NCBI GenBank assembly: GCA_039881145.1
Contig: JAYKKI010000074.1
Location: 11,225,501 to 11,289,500 of the forward strand
Length of the DNA: 64,000 nucleotides
Reading direction: 5' to 3'
Origin: Druceiella hillmani
Lineage: Eukaryota > Arthropoda > Insecta > Lepidoptera > Hepialidae
Shown: positions 1 to 14,800 of the stretch, piece after piece
Numbering within the stretch: position 1 is the stretch's first letter
How the letters are laid out: the number at the start of each line of letters is the position of its first letter
Position numbers and translations under genes: made by a program
The notes under the pieces: model-generated
Database searches by the model: none
The model's input: the letters and a program-made list of their open reading frames with translations, nothing else
What the model was told of the DNA's origin: nothing

Positions 1-1674
1 AACACAATTAATCATATTAGACCCTCGCTACAGTTAATTATGCTGTTGTTTGGCGTAGTACCATATTAAAGTAAGAAAACAAATTAGTAAAACTAAAAGT
101 GCACATCTTGCGTTTCATTTTATTTTATTATTATTATTGATTTTATATTAAATATATTCTTCTTATATATCCACATAGTGATATCAATGCTCAGATATAT
201 TTAGTGCATTAAAATTAATATTCAGGCAAATATCAATGGAAACATTATCATCAACCACGCCTTTGGTTAAATACCCTTTAAAAAAGTTGACACTATGTTA
301 AAAAATATTAAATTTAAATAGGGCATGTTAAATATTTAAGTTTATTTTATTTATATCAGTGATGACTTACGATTAAAAAATAATTTCAGTTCAAACGAAG
401 TAAGGAACCGATGCACGAGTCAGACGCATATTTGGTTGATTTTTTAATTACCTTCCGTTAACAAGTTCAAGAAATACAGGCAACTATGGAACCTTACTTT
501 ATTACCTGTCAGTTTCTAGGGAAACAGGACAATGGTTACTTTTTTCGTGTCAACCTATTATCTTCAATAAAAGATTAGACCGATCGAGCGGAAAGGGTGA
601 AAATTGTTTTTTTTTTGCATTTAATTTTAATTTTTATTTATTCAGCTACGATTTAAAGAACGCTTAAAGAAAAGTTAAATTAATTTGATCGTTTTTAAGA
701 AAAAGTTCTACTCTGATGATAGTAACCGTATTAATATTTTCAGCTACAACAGAAGAATATGTTGGAAAACCACGTTATATTACAAGTTATATTTCATTGA
801 CTGTTTATAATAGTCGCCAGATTACTTCATTTTATGAAGCATGTATGTTATAAATTTCTATTGTTACTTGCCTGGAAATGAATTTGTTAGTCCTTAGAAT
901 TCTAATAATTCTTTTAATCATTTTATTGATATGTCTTCCTCTCCATCCTTAATTTCTGCCATCAGTTCAAATATAGCAGTTAGTTTATGCTAGCATTTAA
1001 AAACCGTAAGGTCATAGATTAACCCCACCACTGAAGACCTATGATCCTCTATATGTAGCATGTTCACAAGTAAACTCTAACAGTGGTATACATATTATTT
1101 TATGAAACTACAAAACTGCCGTTGTAATGAACTATTTTAGTAATTTTAATTAAACCTGATTAGGAAGGATGACGAATTTTCATACACACACGTCATACAT
1201 AGTACACATGGGATTATCCAATGAGAAACTTACATTACAGATTAATTAATCATGTTACAATGTTTTCAAAATGAATTACATTGTTTTTTTATATTTTATA
1301 ATTGTAATATATCTGAAACTGGTATTTATAGAATTCCTTTCACGTGCCAATAAGTAGGTGGTACTTTATGTTGTGGTAGTATTGGCGACAAAAGGGCAAA
1401 ATGACGTTCTTGATAATAATTAACAAGACCAAGCTGTGTGGCTTTATTTAACTATTAAGATCGTAAAAGAAGTATTAATTCAGAAACCACATTATTCTAA
1501 ATCCTTGTGAAATCCATGTACAAAAGTTGTTTCTTTTAATAAATGTAGTCGCTTACTGCTATTAGAATACAGTTATAATAGCAGCGCAACTCTTTACATC
1601 TGCAACTTGGCTGGTTACCCATATGGCTGTTCCAGCTTGATTACTTTTCTCTTTTTAATTAATAGATATAATTT
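1..1674. other. AT-rich non-coding stretch
   Basis: I see no gene, recognisable element or RNA gene here. The sequence is AT-rich with scattered poly-T and poly-A runs, and all reading frames are interrupted often. Confidence 0.6.
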
Positions 1675-1920
1675 ACTTAACAATCACAATAAAATGAAAC
1701 TACGTGATGTAGTATTATTTCTACTTTCTTTAAGTTTTGCACCACGACCTAGGTTTCGTTGTATTACAACATCTTCAGGTGGGCTACTAGCAAAAATGTT
1801 GTAATACAACGAAACCTAGGTCGTGAGAAAAACTTGAAGAAAGTAGAAGTAATACTACATCATGTAGTTTCATTTAATTGTGAATAATGAATTTCTACAA
1901 AATTAACGCCGAATATTTCA
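1675..1920. mobile_element. Foldback element, family FB1, copy 1 (asymmetric)
   Basis: This is a long inverted repeat. The left arm (about 1681-1771) is matched by the reverse complement of the right arm (about 1797-1882), with a 25-nt loop at 1772-1796. The right side continues to about 1920 into the family's outer segment, whose reverse complement starts with GAATATTCGGCG and recurs at 16744, 25303 and 48365. Compared with copies 2 and 4, the inner part of the right arm (the CTGAAGA segment and the stretch inward of it) is missing, so only the left arm keeps the whole ribozyme-like block. No protein is encoded. It is best described as a non-autonomous foldback/MITE-like repeat; kinship to Penelope-like retroelements is inferred from the ribozyme-like motif only. 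Confidence 0.85.
1742..1783 (-). ncRNA. Hammerhead-ribozyme-like motif (FB1 copy 1)
   Basis: Read on the minus strand this 42-nt block is identical to those at 16842-16883 and 48513-48554. It has CCAC (stem I), CTGAAGA (core), an extra T, GTTGT-AAT-ACAAC (stem II), GAA, ACC-TA-GGT (stem III), then C as the cleavage nucleotide followed by GTGG (stem I). The predicted cleavage is after the GTC triplet, which reads GAC at 1746-1748 on the plus strand. The fold is judged by eye; activity is unknown and the extra T may lower it. Confidence 0.5.
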
Positions 1921-2299
1921 ATTACTTAACTATATAAACTCGCATCATTTAATTGATAAATTTTGAAAATACTTCTATCTTATCTGTAAAACGGAATGTC
2001 TTAAAAAAAAGTCTTGAAATTTAGTGGATATCTTTTTTTTATAAACTAGAAAACCAACTATGAAGGCGTTTTTAGAAAAATGATTCCTCGATGGTTTCTC
2101 TCCCAAAGGAATAAATATGGTTAAAACAGATAATATCCTTTTTGTGGAATTAACATATGTTCTACCTTTTTCCATAGTCAGTTTTATGGCTCACTCGGAA
2201 GTGATCTCACTTGGTTACTACGGAATAAATAAGAAAACCTAGAAATATTTGTAAACAGGTACCATGAAAGAAATATAGAATTTTAGGCATGAAGTTTTG
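1921..2299. other. AT-rich non-coding stretch
   Basis: Nothing recognisable. A 66-codon minus-strand frame at 1975-2175 is of chance length and resembles no family I know. Confidence 0.5.
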
Positions 2300-2720
2300 A
2301 TTACTTAGTATCTTTTAACTATATTTCGGATCCCACAGGGGCGAGTGCGACGATAACAAGTACCAAGATTTATGTATTGTTCATTTTCAAAATACCTACT
2401 CAGAACAAAACTTTGTCATTTCATATGCTATAAGTAACTAGTGTTCGTAGAAAGAACGGTAGCTACCAGTAACTAAATGTCTTACGAATAAATAGTGGAA
2501 GAGAACAATATAATGTGCGCTTTGGAAATCTATAAAAACTTCACTGTTCACTGTAAATGGCTTTTGTGTAAAATTCAAGAGATTACTTTTACGTAAATTT
2601 CTTTCTCAGAAAATGTATATTATAACGTAGGAAGGGTCGGATTATTACAATACTGATTGCTACTAACAATCAGTAATGTAATTTACTTAACAATTAAAAT
2701 TTTACTTAACAATTTTATGG
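2300..2720 (+). repeat. Diverged repeat block A, copy 1 (partial)
   Basis: Segments here match block A copies at 7080-7760 and 11286-11860 in the same order: a TATCTTTTAACTA stretch near 2310 (compare 7425 and 11645), and a stretch at about 2520-2650 that matches 7585-7700, with the shared words ATGGCTTTTGTGTAAAATT and a following GGTTCGGAT/GGTCGGAT. No reading frame is kept between copies. It appears to be the left end of an old tandem array. Confidence 0.45.
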
Positions 2721-4229
2721 TTTATTTAACATAGTTTGGTGACACATATAGTACAACACCGCGTGGAAAATTTTGCCCTAAAATAATATTTAAATTAAGC
2801 CAAATAATATTTATCTAGTTTCAAAAGCAAATAAACAATACCAAGTTTATGCTAATATCATATTTAAATACCATCAGACAACAATTTTCTAGGTTCGAAG
2901 TTAATGAAGAATTACCGTCGGGAAGAACAGACGATTACATTAACCATTAATTATGTCGACATATACCTATAGTCTGTTTATCGTTAATTCATACTGAACA
3001 GACAAAAAATTACATTGTTAATCAAAACGACTTATCAATGTCTTGATGATCTTCAACGCAAGGTAAGTCTCGTGAACTCTATGAGGTCCTGACGTAATGA
3101 TATCAACGCCGGGTGAATCTAGTGAACTCCAAGAGGTTATCTCGAAAGAGGAGTCGGAAATCTCTGACGCCCGACGAAAATACTCCTGCTCGCCCAAATT
3201 GCTCTTGCTGATGTGTCAACCATATATTTACTTTCTATATATATCCTATTTAATACGGGTTCAAAATAGGGTCAATTCACAATGAACGTGTTTACATATT
3301 AAATTCAAAATACACGAATTTTAAAATCAGTTATTCTTTTTAATGATCGGACTTCATTTGAATTTCAAGATTTACAGATATTATCTTGATGTAACCATGT
3401 GCAAAGGAAAAACCATAAAGAGCTTATAATATTGTCATGCGGTCTCCAAATATAGAAAAAAGATGATTAAATATACTTATAAACTAAAACTAGAAATTTC
3501 GTTAAATGCAATTTTGTAAAAGATAAGAATAAATTTAGTAATAAAATGACAAATAAATATGCAGTTGTTTTAAATATATTGAACTTTACAGATTATTTCG
3601 GAATTACATATTGAACGTTACAGATTATTTCGGAATAATAATTCCAATTCCACTTTGAATTAAAATAAGACTAAATCATATACTATGTAAAAAAATTATT
3701 ATTTAATGCCATTCCTTGTCCACAACAAATTTGTCAATTTTGGCATTTTTGCCAAAAGTGACATACAAATATCTTGCTCTTTGAGAGTATGGATCAATGA
3801 TATTAATTCTTTAATGTATTTAAATTACTTTTAAAGAAAACTGATAACCAAATAATTATTCTCAATAAATATATATGAAAAAATTTAATTATTGCATTGC
3901 TTAACAACCGTTATTTTTTTGATATTTTTAATTTTTAGATTCTGACATCTTTTAAAAGGGTATTTTGTGTATTTTTACATATTTACCTTTTTAAAAAAAA
4001 TAGAGAATATATGAAGAAGTTATCTACGTGAGATATGAGATTTTCAGGTGCGAAATTTTATTTCCTTTGCGTTTTCAGCCATATTTGAAATCCTACGCAC
4101 ATAGGTCCATGGATAACAAAAGTTAATATTTCTGTAGGGTACATTTTTTTCAGGTATAAATAACGTAAGTTTCTCGTCTTATTTCTTATTAACAATTGCC
4201 GTTACCAGAGAATAATCATGCTTCGGTTA
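2721..4229. other. AT-rich non-coding stretch with two short tandem duplications
   Basis: No gene seen. It holds the 50-bp duplication described at 3053-3152 and a short duplication at about 3575-3635, in which an AC(T/G)TTACAGATTATTTCGGAAT word occurs twice, about 32 bp apart. Confidence 0.5.
3053..3152 (+). repeat. 50-bp imperfect tandem duplication, less AT-rich
   Basis: Two units start with TCAACGC at 3053 and 3103. Both contain GTGAACTC followed by GAGGT. The period (50) is not a multiple of three, so the two copies are in different frames even though each could encode a similar 14-residue peptide (STQGKSRELYEVLT and STPGESSELQEVIS). The stretch to about 3215 is richer in G and C than its surroundings, and a 62-codon frame (3097-3285) covers the second unit. 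It could be a scrap of a former exon; no family is recognised. Confidence 0.5.
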
Positions 4230-5040
4230 ATAAAAGTCTTATCGACAAAATAGAGAAATGAAAAATTTATGCAAGTGCTTTGGAAATTTATAGACATTTA
4301 GGTGTACTATAAATGGCTTCAACGAAGGGTTCGATAATATAAGTAGAAAAATATACTTACATATTTACTTAGCGAAAACAGTCAAGAATGATTTTACAAA
4401 CAATTTTCAAAGCTATTAAAATTTGTCGCATACGTTTTTCACGACAATGGTAAAATTTGATGTTTTTGTTGCCACCGCCTAGGTGCTTAACGTCGACGTA
4501 TCTGTGGATAGATGTCAGCTGACCAATATTTTGTATCCAGGGAGACGTATTAGTGATTTATGAAATATTTTAAAATAAAGCATGTGGAAATATTCATTTC
4601 CTCCCGACACCCTATGGGCGAAATGACTTTTTTTGATAAATATGGAAAATTTGCTATCTATGTGGAAACACTTGTAGTAATACTTGAAGTTTAAAGGAGA
4701 GTTATGTTTATGAGGAATAAGCCATGATGCCATGATCATACATGGCAGAATTATAAATGTGTTTATTTACGCAGAGGATATTTAAATTATATTTTTAATA
4801 GCATATTTCATTATCACTGGTAATTGATTATAACAATGAATGAAAACCTCTTTCCTTCTAACTTCATCTTAGTGATCTGCAATTTATTTAGTTACTACTA
4901 CTAATTTGATTATCGGATATAAGAAATTACAACAACTTGCTTTCTATACAAAAATAGGTAATTTACTTCTATGATTTCTAGATCTTAACCTTTAGAAATA
5001 TCGTAAAACGCTGTTGGGAGCTAAAAATATCGATTTCCAA
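4230..5040 (+). repeat. Diverged repeat block B, copy 1
   Basis: This block aligns along its length with 8060-9030. Shared words in order are: CTTTGGAAATTTATAG (4275; compare 8103), a CACC-CCTAG word (4473; compare 8448), ATTTATGAAATATTTTAAA against ATTCATGAGACATTTTAAA (4556; 8531), ATTTCCTCC (4596; 8570), TAATATTTTATTATC-like and AAAACCTCTTT (4845; 8863), and GATATAAGA (4916; 8933). Spacing between copies is about 4.0 kb. The frames are not conserved, so this looks like old non-coding or gene-relic sequence. Confidence 0.6.
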
Positions 5041-7079
5041 AATATTTCGTTTTAGCCAATTAAATAACTATAATTTTTTAACTATCGTTATAGATAATTT
5101 TCAACAAATTTTGTATCCTTAAATCTTACAAAATGTCTCGAATTTAATATAATATTTTCCAAAACCGTTTTTTATTTTAATTTTGCAATAATAACGTTTA
5201 TACTTTATTTTTCACATGTCAATTAATAATTTTGTTTCTTATTATTATTCTTATCGAAAGTGGAAAATTAATGATAGTATTCAAATCCGTTTTTGCCTTT
5301 GATTTTGTAACTTCAACTTTATATATCCCTTTGCAGCGACACACATTTTACGATGAAGCTATACTCTTCAAGTTTCCGCATAATATACGGGCCATTTTAT
5401 AATATACTAACCGTAAAATACCGTAAGCACTTACTCAAAACTAAGGAATATTCTGAAAACAGTTATCACCCACTCAGTTCTCCGATTCTATTTATTTGGC
5501 AATACCAGTATAACTTTGTTTTTTTAGTACAAAATTATAAATTCAACATATTATGCTTTAAATTTTCAAATACTAAAACTAATCACTTTCAAACATTGAA
5601 ATATTAAAACTAATCACTTTCAAACATTCAAATATTGAAATTTCTCTTTTTGTGTTTTGTTTCTGTTTGCATTTCTTACTATATGCCATTATTTTGTAAG
5701 TCCCATTACTTTAAATAAAAACATTAGTACATATATTTCACTTACTCCTTTTTAAGGTTTTATTTACTAGTTTGCGAAGATGGCAGCTCAATTTTTTAAA
5801 ATTTACTGTAACAAATTGCTAAATGTCGTATCTAACTGCTGACAGAATTAACCTTATGAACATAGATTTGTTTCTTTTAGATTTGTTTAATGTAATGAAT
5901 TCCGGCAATTACTCGTATCAACGAGTCTCCGTATGGCTTAGTTATAATAAACTGAAGGCGAAATTAATAAAATCAGCAAAGTTTGAGTCAGGCATTGGGG
6001 TCTATGCAACATTTCAAGCGAAATTATTTTATTGATTATATCACTGATATAATCCTACTAGAGAAACTATTACTGTTTATATCTCAAGAGCTATGAATAT
6101 TTAAAAGTGTCATTATAACTTTCCCTTCATAAACTCTTCTTCTTTTTTCATAATTTTGTATTCGATGGTTTCGTAAGTAAAAAGACACCGAACATATTTT
6201 TTTGCACGTTTTTGGTCTTTTTCTAAAATGATGAATTCAGATCCTTATAACTAGTGCTTTTAAAGTTGAAAGGATACTGGATACCATATACGAAAATTTA
6301 AAAATGTTTTTCCGATTATTCATTTGCCCTTCCCCCTAAGGCCTTTTGCTAAAATTTTCATATCAATATTTTTGATGAATGATGAGATTTTTGCCGGTTA
6401 ATGTGATTTATTACTCGACTAAGTTAAGTCAGAAGGTGATAGGGGACGGACTTCTGAGGAAAAACAGGGTTGGCTTTTTCTTTTCAGGTGTGGGACCATT
6501 AAAACTTTAAACCAATAACTAATGAGTGTATCAGATTGGTAAGAAAGAAAACCAAAAAAATAATCTCCGTACTCTGGATTGAAGACGATCGAAGAAATCT
6601 CATTGGTCTATTAAATGGGTACCGAAATCACAAGATTTAGAAAAATAAAACCTCTGCGCCAGTCGCAGACGTCCATTGTATTTTTTTGGTGTTATTGATT
6701 CCAATGTTAGTGTGATCAGATTATATATTATAGGATTATAAATTTATTTATATCCTGAATTACTTCAATTTCATGGAACTCGTAATTCCGTTTCTCTACG
6801 TAAGTTTATGTATGTTTGCTAAAGGTTTATCAACACATTGACGAATCAGAAAAAAATTGGTATAACGATTAATAGTAATTCGAATAATGTCTTGCATTAT
6901 TCTAATTTAAACAAACTTCTGCGTTTGAGAATACCACGTTTTTAGTTTGGATGAGGTTTTATAAGAATATATGCTCTAAATTCTCCATTTCCAATGATAT
7001 ATTCGAATTTACTTTGCTGTCTCTCAGTGCTTATATAACAAGAGAAATCACTCGAATAATTTATTCTTCAAACCGAAAC
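5041..7079. other. AT-rich non-coding stretch
   Basis: No gene or element recognised. Open frames of 84 codons (5353-5607) and 70 codons (5823-6035) have the composition of translated AT-rich spacer. A short tandem repeat lies at 5568-5640. Confidence 0.5.
5568..5640 (+). repeat. 31-bp tandem duplication
   Basis: The unit AAATATTAAAACTAATCACT continues into TTCAAACATT and is present twice (AATCAC at 5581 and 5612), with a partial third start near 5630. Confidence 0.8.
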
Positions 7080-7760
7080 TGATATCATGAATTTAAAAAT
7101 GTGTGACTTGGAAAAACTTTTCTCTCATGAATGGCAGGTTGAATTGCTAAAAAATAAATATCGTGCAAAAATTTCTTTTGAAAGCCTCCGGAAAGTCTAT
7201 TATGTTTGTAAAATAGCTTTCCATTTTGTTGAATACAATTTGTGTCCATAATATTTTATCTGAAGCAATCGCGTGAAATGCCAAAGTTATTCTTCAATAC
7301 CTACATCAATCACTTTCATGAAATGGGAAATAAAGGTTCAAAGGTGTAGAAACACGTTTTGAAATTCACTATAGTATGAGCGAAAATGTTATAATCTCAA
7401 ATGCTCGTGTTTATTTTTTGTTCCTTTTAACTAAGTCGATTTGTACCGAATTTTTCTTGCATACTTTTGCGCGCAAATTTTATATACCTGTTATGAATAT
7501 TTATCAAAGTCAAAGGCTAATGGTATTTCGAAATGGATGAATGAATCAAAATAAAACCTAAACTTTTTACAATATAAATGTTATGAAAATCTTTAAATTT
7601 TTTTGTTCACTTTGAATGGCTTTTGTGTAAAATTGAACGAGGATTATTTTACAGAAGTATCTTGGTAAAATATAACAGGGTTCGGATCATTATAAAGCTT
7701 GTCGTTCTGATTGATTATTTTGTAGTTAATTTAACTCGGTTAATGGCTTAAACTATCAAT
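7080..7760 (+). repeat. Diverged repeat block A, copy 2
   Basis: This aligns with 11286-11860 over about 550 bp: ATATCATGAATTTA/ATATCATAAATTTA with AAATGTGTG, AATTGCTA, an AAATGCC-AATTATTC stretch, ACATCAATCACTT, CTTTTAACTAA, ATTTATCAAAG/ATTCATCGAAG, and TAATGGTATTT. Around 7278 and 11506 the two copies can be read in one frame without gaps for about 23 codons (starting MPKLFFNTYINH here and MPELFVNLYINH there), but this copy then meets a stop. The 3' part (7585-7700) also matches block A copy 1. Copies are about 4.2 kb apart. Confidence 0.65.
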
Positions 7761-8059
7761 TATTGCATGCTAACCCCATTTGAAACATTTTTAAATATTT
7801 ATAGTAACAAAAAAAATGAGAAATTTGTATGAAAGTCCTATGCACAAAATACACAAATATTTTATAGGACATAATGTTGCTTGTTGTCTATATAATTGGT
7901 GGAGGTGTTCAACTATATTTTAAATTCCACGCAGAAACAACAATTATTATTTTTGTGTGGTAACAACAATTATTATTTTTGTAAAGTGCATTTTTCCTAA
8001 CCCTCTGAGTGTAAGGTTGTTATCTCGTTTTCACCAACATCCATACTTTAGAAACTGAA

Positions 8060-9110
8060 AGTTTTATTGGTAAAATATGGAACATAAAATCTAATACATG
8101 GGCCTTGGAAATTTATAGAAATTTTTATCCATTGTGAATGGTTTTAAAATAGAGTGATATATTTATTTAATTCCCTGTCGATGTCAGTTCGGAAATGAAT
8201 TACATGACCAAGACTCAAAATTACTATTTAAAATTTATTTTATTTTATTAGTTCACTTTAATTAATAATACATCATGTTAACTATTTTTTAACCGATTAT
8301 AAAACTTGTTATGTTTTAATGTAAATAAACCAAACAATTGAATATTCCGTTGAAAATATATAAACATTAAAAAAATAATTTATTTAATTTTTTTCCAGGC
8401 TAATAATCTGTGTTTTGTGGTAAAAGATTGTCATGGTTCTTTCATCACCACCTAGTCAAGTTGCGTAACCTTGACATATATATAAGTGTTAGTGGAGCGG
8501 ATGTTAAATGCACATGGAGTCAAATTCGTGATTCATGAGACATTTTAAAGGAAAGTAATTGAAAATATTTATTTCCTCCTCAATATAATAGGGGAAAATT
8601 TTTGAGTTTCTTTTGTTAGGTTTGAGTAAAAAGGCTTCTTGTGTAGATATAACTTATGGTGGGTTTGGTGCAATAGAAATATAAGAAAAATAGGGCAATT
8701 TCAACTATCATTACAAATGTAAAGACTAAGCCACAAGATGTTAGCATGAAAAGATGATGAATATATTAAAAATACACAGAGGGTATTTAAAACAGATCAT
8801 CTAAATTATGTTTTAGTAATATTTTATTATCATCAACAATTGATAAAAATATTGAATTAAAACCTCTTTATTTTTAAATTATTTTTTTAATGCCATAATT
8901 TTTTTTTTTGCATTTGACATATTTTATTATGAGATATAAGATGTTATGGCAATTTTCCTTGCATATAGAATAAGTATTTTAATTTTAACTGTTTTTCTGC
9001 TCAAGTATGCTGTTCAAAAATAATTAAGTTAAACTTCTTTAGGTGCGTTACAGAAAAATGATGACAGTGAAATTTTACGATCCGCGCATGATGCAACAAA
9101 AATGAACAAG
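8060..9110 (+). repeat. Diverged repeat block B, copy 2
   Basis: Counterpart of 4230-5040, as listed there. Its right end, about 9035-9110, has a further match to 32765-32850: TTTAGG(T/C)GCGTTA, then GTGAAATTT-ACGAT-CGCGCATG and TGCAACAAAAA. That end part therefore exists outside the array as well, which suggests part of the block is a dispersed repeat. Confidence 0.6.
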
Positions 9111-10995
<1,885 letters not shown>

Positions 10996-11285
10996 TTTAT
11001 ATAGACTCTGTATTTCTATTTATACATTGTTCTGATTAAAGAGAGTATCTTGGCGCTACCTTTTGGAAATATAACAACATTAGTATTCCTGGAGCTTTAT
11101 AAAGGTCTTATCGTAAAAATACATGATTTCTGATATGATATTCGCAATATGGATACTACAAAATAATGCCGGACTGGTTTTTTATCAGTATCTTAATTCA
11201 TAATATCTTATTTCAAAATAATACCAGACCGGTTTTTATCAATACTCAGCAAAGTCCCTCATTTAACAGCGTCCATTTTTTCCTC

Positions 11286-11860
11286 AGACAGTAAATTATA
11301 TCATAAATTTAGAAATGTGTGGCATAATAATCTTCTCATAAAGAGCGGGATAAATTGCTAGTTGTAATACAAAAGAAATCATTTTCACGCGAAAATATAT
11401 TTCGGTGTACCCCCGGGAAATTAAGTATATTTTTTTAAAACAGCTTTTCCTTTTGCTGAATGGCCTTCATGTCAGTAATCTTTTATTATAAAGCGGTCCC
11501 ACAAAATGCCTGAATTATTCGTCAATTTATACATCAATCACTTATATGAAATGCGAAGTAAATGTTCAAACGCGTATGAAACATGTTTTTATAATCGCTT
11601 TGGTACGAATGAAAAGTTTATAATGTCGAGCGCTCGTGTTTGCGTTTTGTATCTTTTAACTAAATCATTTTGGGTCATTTTCACATAATTACATTTTCGT
11701 ACTCATGCTTTTATTTACCTTATATAAATATTCATCGAAGGTGTCGGATAATGGTATTTGGAGACGAACAAATGGAACTATAAAAACTTTATCGAAATTG
11801 TTTACAATTTTCAGTAAGAGAAGATTAGATAAGTGCTTGGAAGTTATAAAAAAAGAAATA
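11286..11860 (+). repeat. Diverged repeat block A, copy 3
   Basis: Counterpart of 7080-7760. It contains a 60-codon open frame at 11506-11688 whose first 23 codons run parallel to a frame in copy 2. Beyond that the copies differ by frameshifts and stops. No block B copy is visible to its right, so the array seems to end here. Confidence 0.6.
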
Positions 11861-14800
11861 TAGCAATATCAACCACAGCTAAAAACAAAATTTAGCGTAG
11901 GTAAAGTTTTTCTTCAATCTTTGTGTTCATTCTGGGTGAAATTAATATGATACAATAATATTGTTAAAATCTTTAGCGTGTCCATAACAAACCCGATTTG
12001 TATTGAAATATTTCACAAAGCGAGTATTTAAATGTTTTGGGTAAAATTTATTTAAGGACATATGAAAAACCAACAATATGGGAAATTAATTGGGTGGTAA
12101 ATAAATTTCTTTTCGTTTCTAAGGTGAAATTAAAATTCAACTTTATATGTTACCATAAAATTTAATGAATAATAATAATAATAATTAATATTAATTATAA
12201 TCAAACTTGTTTCATCTTGCGGTCAGTTTTACATTACTTTGCCTATAGAAGTTCCGGGCTATAGAGAAAGAACCGGCTTAGGGCGAGTTTGACTCATTAA
12301 TCAAGGGTTTCGTACGTTGTTTGAGCGAAGTTATTTTATTTATTATAAGTTAACGTTAATTAATATTTCTAGCGCAATAAATGTAATAATATTAATTTTA
12401 TTAAATAGAAGGACATATATATTACTGGAAATATCTCAAAAATTATGACAGTCGTGCGAATCGTCTGAAGACTTATATGCGGTCGGGCCGCTAAATTTTT
12501 AATTTAATAATTTGTTCCCTGTTTTTCCTATTTCACTGGTATGTACACAATTAAGCTAATTTATGGTACACTATCCTGACCAGTTTAAAAAATAAATGTA
12601 CATTTTAAAACTCGGAGTTATTTTTGTAGTTCACCCCAATTATTTTTATGGATTTATATGATATTTACAAGTTGAAATAAATCACACACGTAGATCGATT
12701 CTTAATCTAAAACGAGCAGAGCTTACTTAACTATGATAATTTTACTTTTTTTATCATTATATACGTTACTATTGTAAATACTCTTCAGATATAAAAAAAT
12801 AGCAATTGAACTGTTAAGGGATGGGACAGGTAACTGACAAAAATTATCACTTTAATACTTAATATTTTGTAATTAATGCAAGTGGCAACATGAATTGATT
12901 TGACGCTTTACTACTTAAAAATGCATCATAGATCGCGGCGCATGTTGATAGTGATGCAGCAATCTAAATTCCGATGCTAGTGCCTTCTTCTGTATTGTAG
13001 TATGACGTGAACGTCATAAAGAACAGACATATTATGAGTGAAGCATTTTTTTATGAATTAGAATATATGAAGCATTGTTAATATTTTTACTCTATTATAA
13101 ATAAATATATAATAACAAAAACATAATTAAAAATTTATTTTTATAATGTATGGCAACTATAACACGTGCAAAAATATCAAAGTATTGACAGATTTATTTA
13201 AGCTATGTATTCTATATTATATTTACCACAGACATTTTTAGCGTGAATATATATGTTAAAAAATCACTAATTTTTCTTATGGAAATAAAAGGCTTTCTTT
13301 GTTTCGTAATACATATTGGTTTGCACGAAAAATAACTAAAACTTTTAAATGTTTCGTTATCAGTATTTTTACGCACAAACAGCTTCAACATATATGTTTT
13401 TGCAAGTATACTCAGGTACTAAATTATTTCGTAGCATTTAAAGTTACTTCCCCGACCTTATTTTTAATCTCTCGTTGTTATCTCTTGTCGTTTTGTGAGA
13501 TATTTTCATCTGCATGATATTATTGGATGTTAAGGTGTTTTCATCGTCATCGTAACCGTATCATCAGTTGGTACTCATGACTGATTATTTAAATTTCTTA
13601 CCCAGTGAAGTTTGTATCGAGATCCTATTCATAGTTCCATATAAGTGTACAAATAAATGTAAGTATAGCAATGTAATGGAAAGTATTATGGAGAATGTAG
13701 AAATTATCATTAAGTTAAATTGTTATATTTCTTACATATAAACTGAAGAAAAAACCTAAAATAAGTATTAAAGGATTGGGGCGCTAACTTACAAATGCTT
13801 CTAAAAAAGTTAGCAGGGCGATGATGTTATAAAAAAGAAGATAAAAATGCCAACGTGGAGTAGGAGCTATATTGCGCAGGGAATACAGATGAATATGCTT
13901 TGGAAGTAAAAGATTCACTTGCTATATGGACGATAATAAGACATTTTTCTCAATATTACATTTTTCTAACGGGCTTGCAGCGCAACCGTTAACACTTAAT
14001 CTTCGAAAATAAATTCCTAGCAGAAGTGTATTTTTCAATTCATATGATTTTACTTTTACGTTGAAAAATTTTTCTAGACAATTTTCGAAAACGTAAACTT
14101 TTCTCTTTGACGTGTACTAAAATTCCCGTTTCTAAAATCCTCTTTATATTTTCCTATTTACTGCTATGCTGGTGAGGAAAAAATTGGTGTTTTGTTTCAA
14201 GTCAAAATTTACGATATTTATGTTGTTAGTCGTGTGGCATCGTACGGAAAATATTAAATTGGAAAAGAAAATCAAAATCTTAAATTACTTTTCCATTTTG
14301 GTTTTCCATTATCGTTCGCTGCCGACCTCGAGAGTAAGTAAGCATATTACGGTGTGTTGCATTAGATTTTGGTTTAATTGATCATGCGTTGCTTACTTTT
14401 TTTCTATGTATTATAAGTATATTGCACACAAACCTTATTTTTATTAGTCATTTAGATCTACTACACAACTTTGGAATGATTGCATTCATTTTGACATAGT
14501 ACATATTATATACTCTGCACTATATGGCAAGTATTTGCGTAATGTTATTTGATAACAAAGATGAAAAATTGAGGTGTCATTATAGTTCTGGGATTCGATC
14601 TTTAAAAAAATATTGACAAGTCTCTAGATTAATTTTTTATTCGTTCATTACCTATCTTTAATATGTTTTTTCGAGTTATTCCTGTAACGTGCCGTTTTCT
14701 GTTTGTGTGTCAGTTACAGCCGATCACGAGTGTGTTTTTTTTGAGTTTATCAGTCACAGCCGATTTTCTTAGAAAGAGATTGACGTAAAATTGTTTTATG

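Noticed and set aside
13535..13570. CTGATGA with GAAAA on the minus strand near 13540-13567 as a hammerhead
   Set aside because: The sequence between the two words does not form a stem II, and stem III is lacking.
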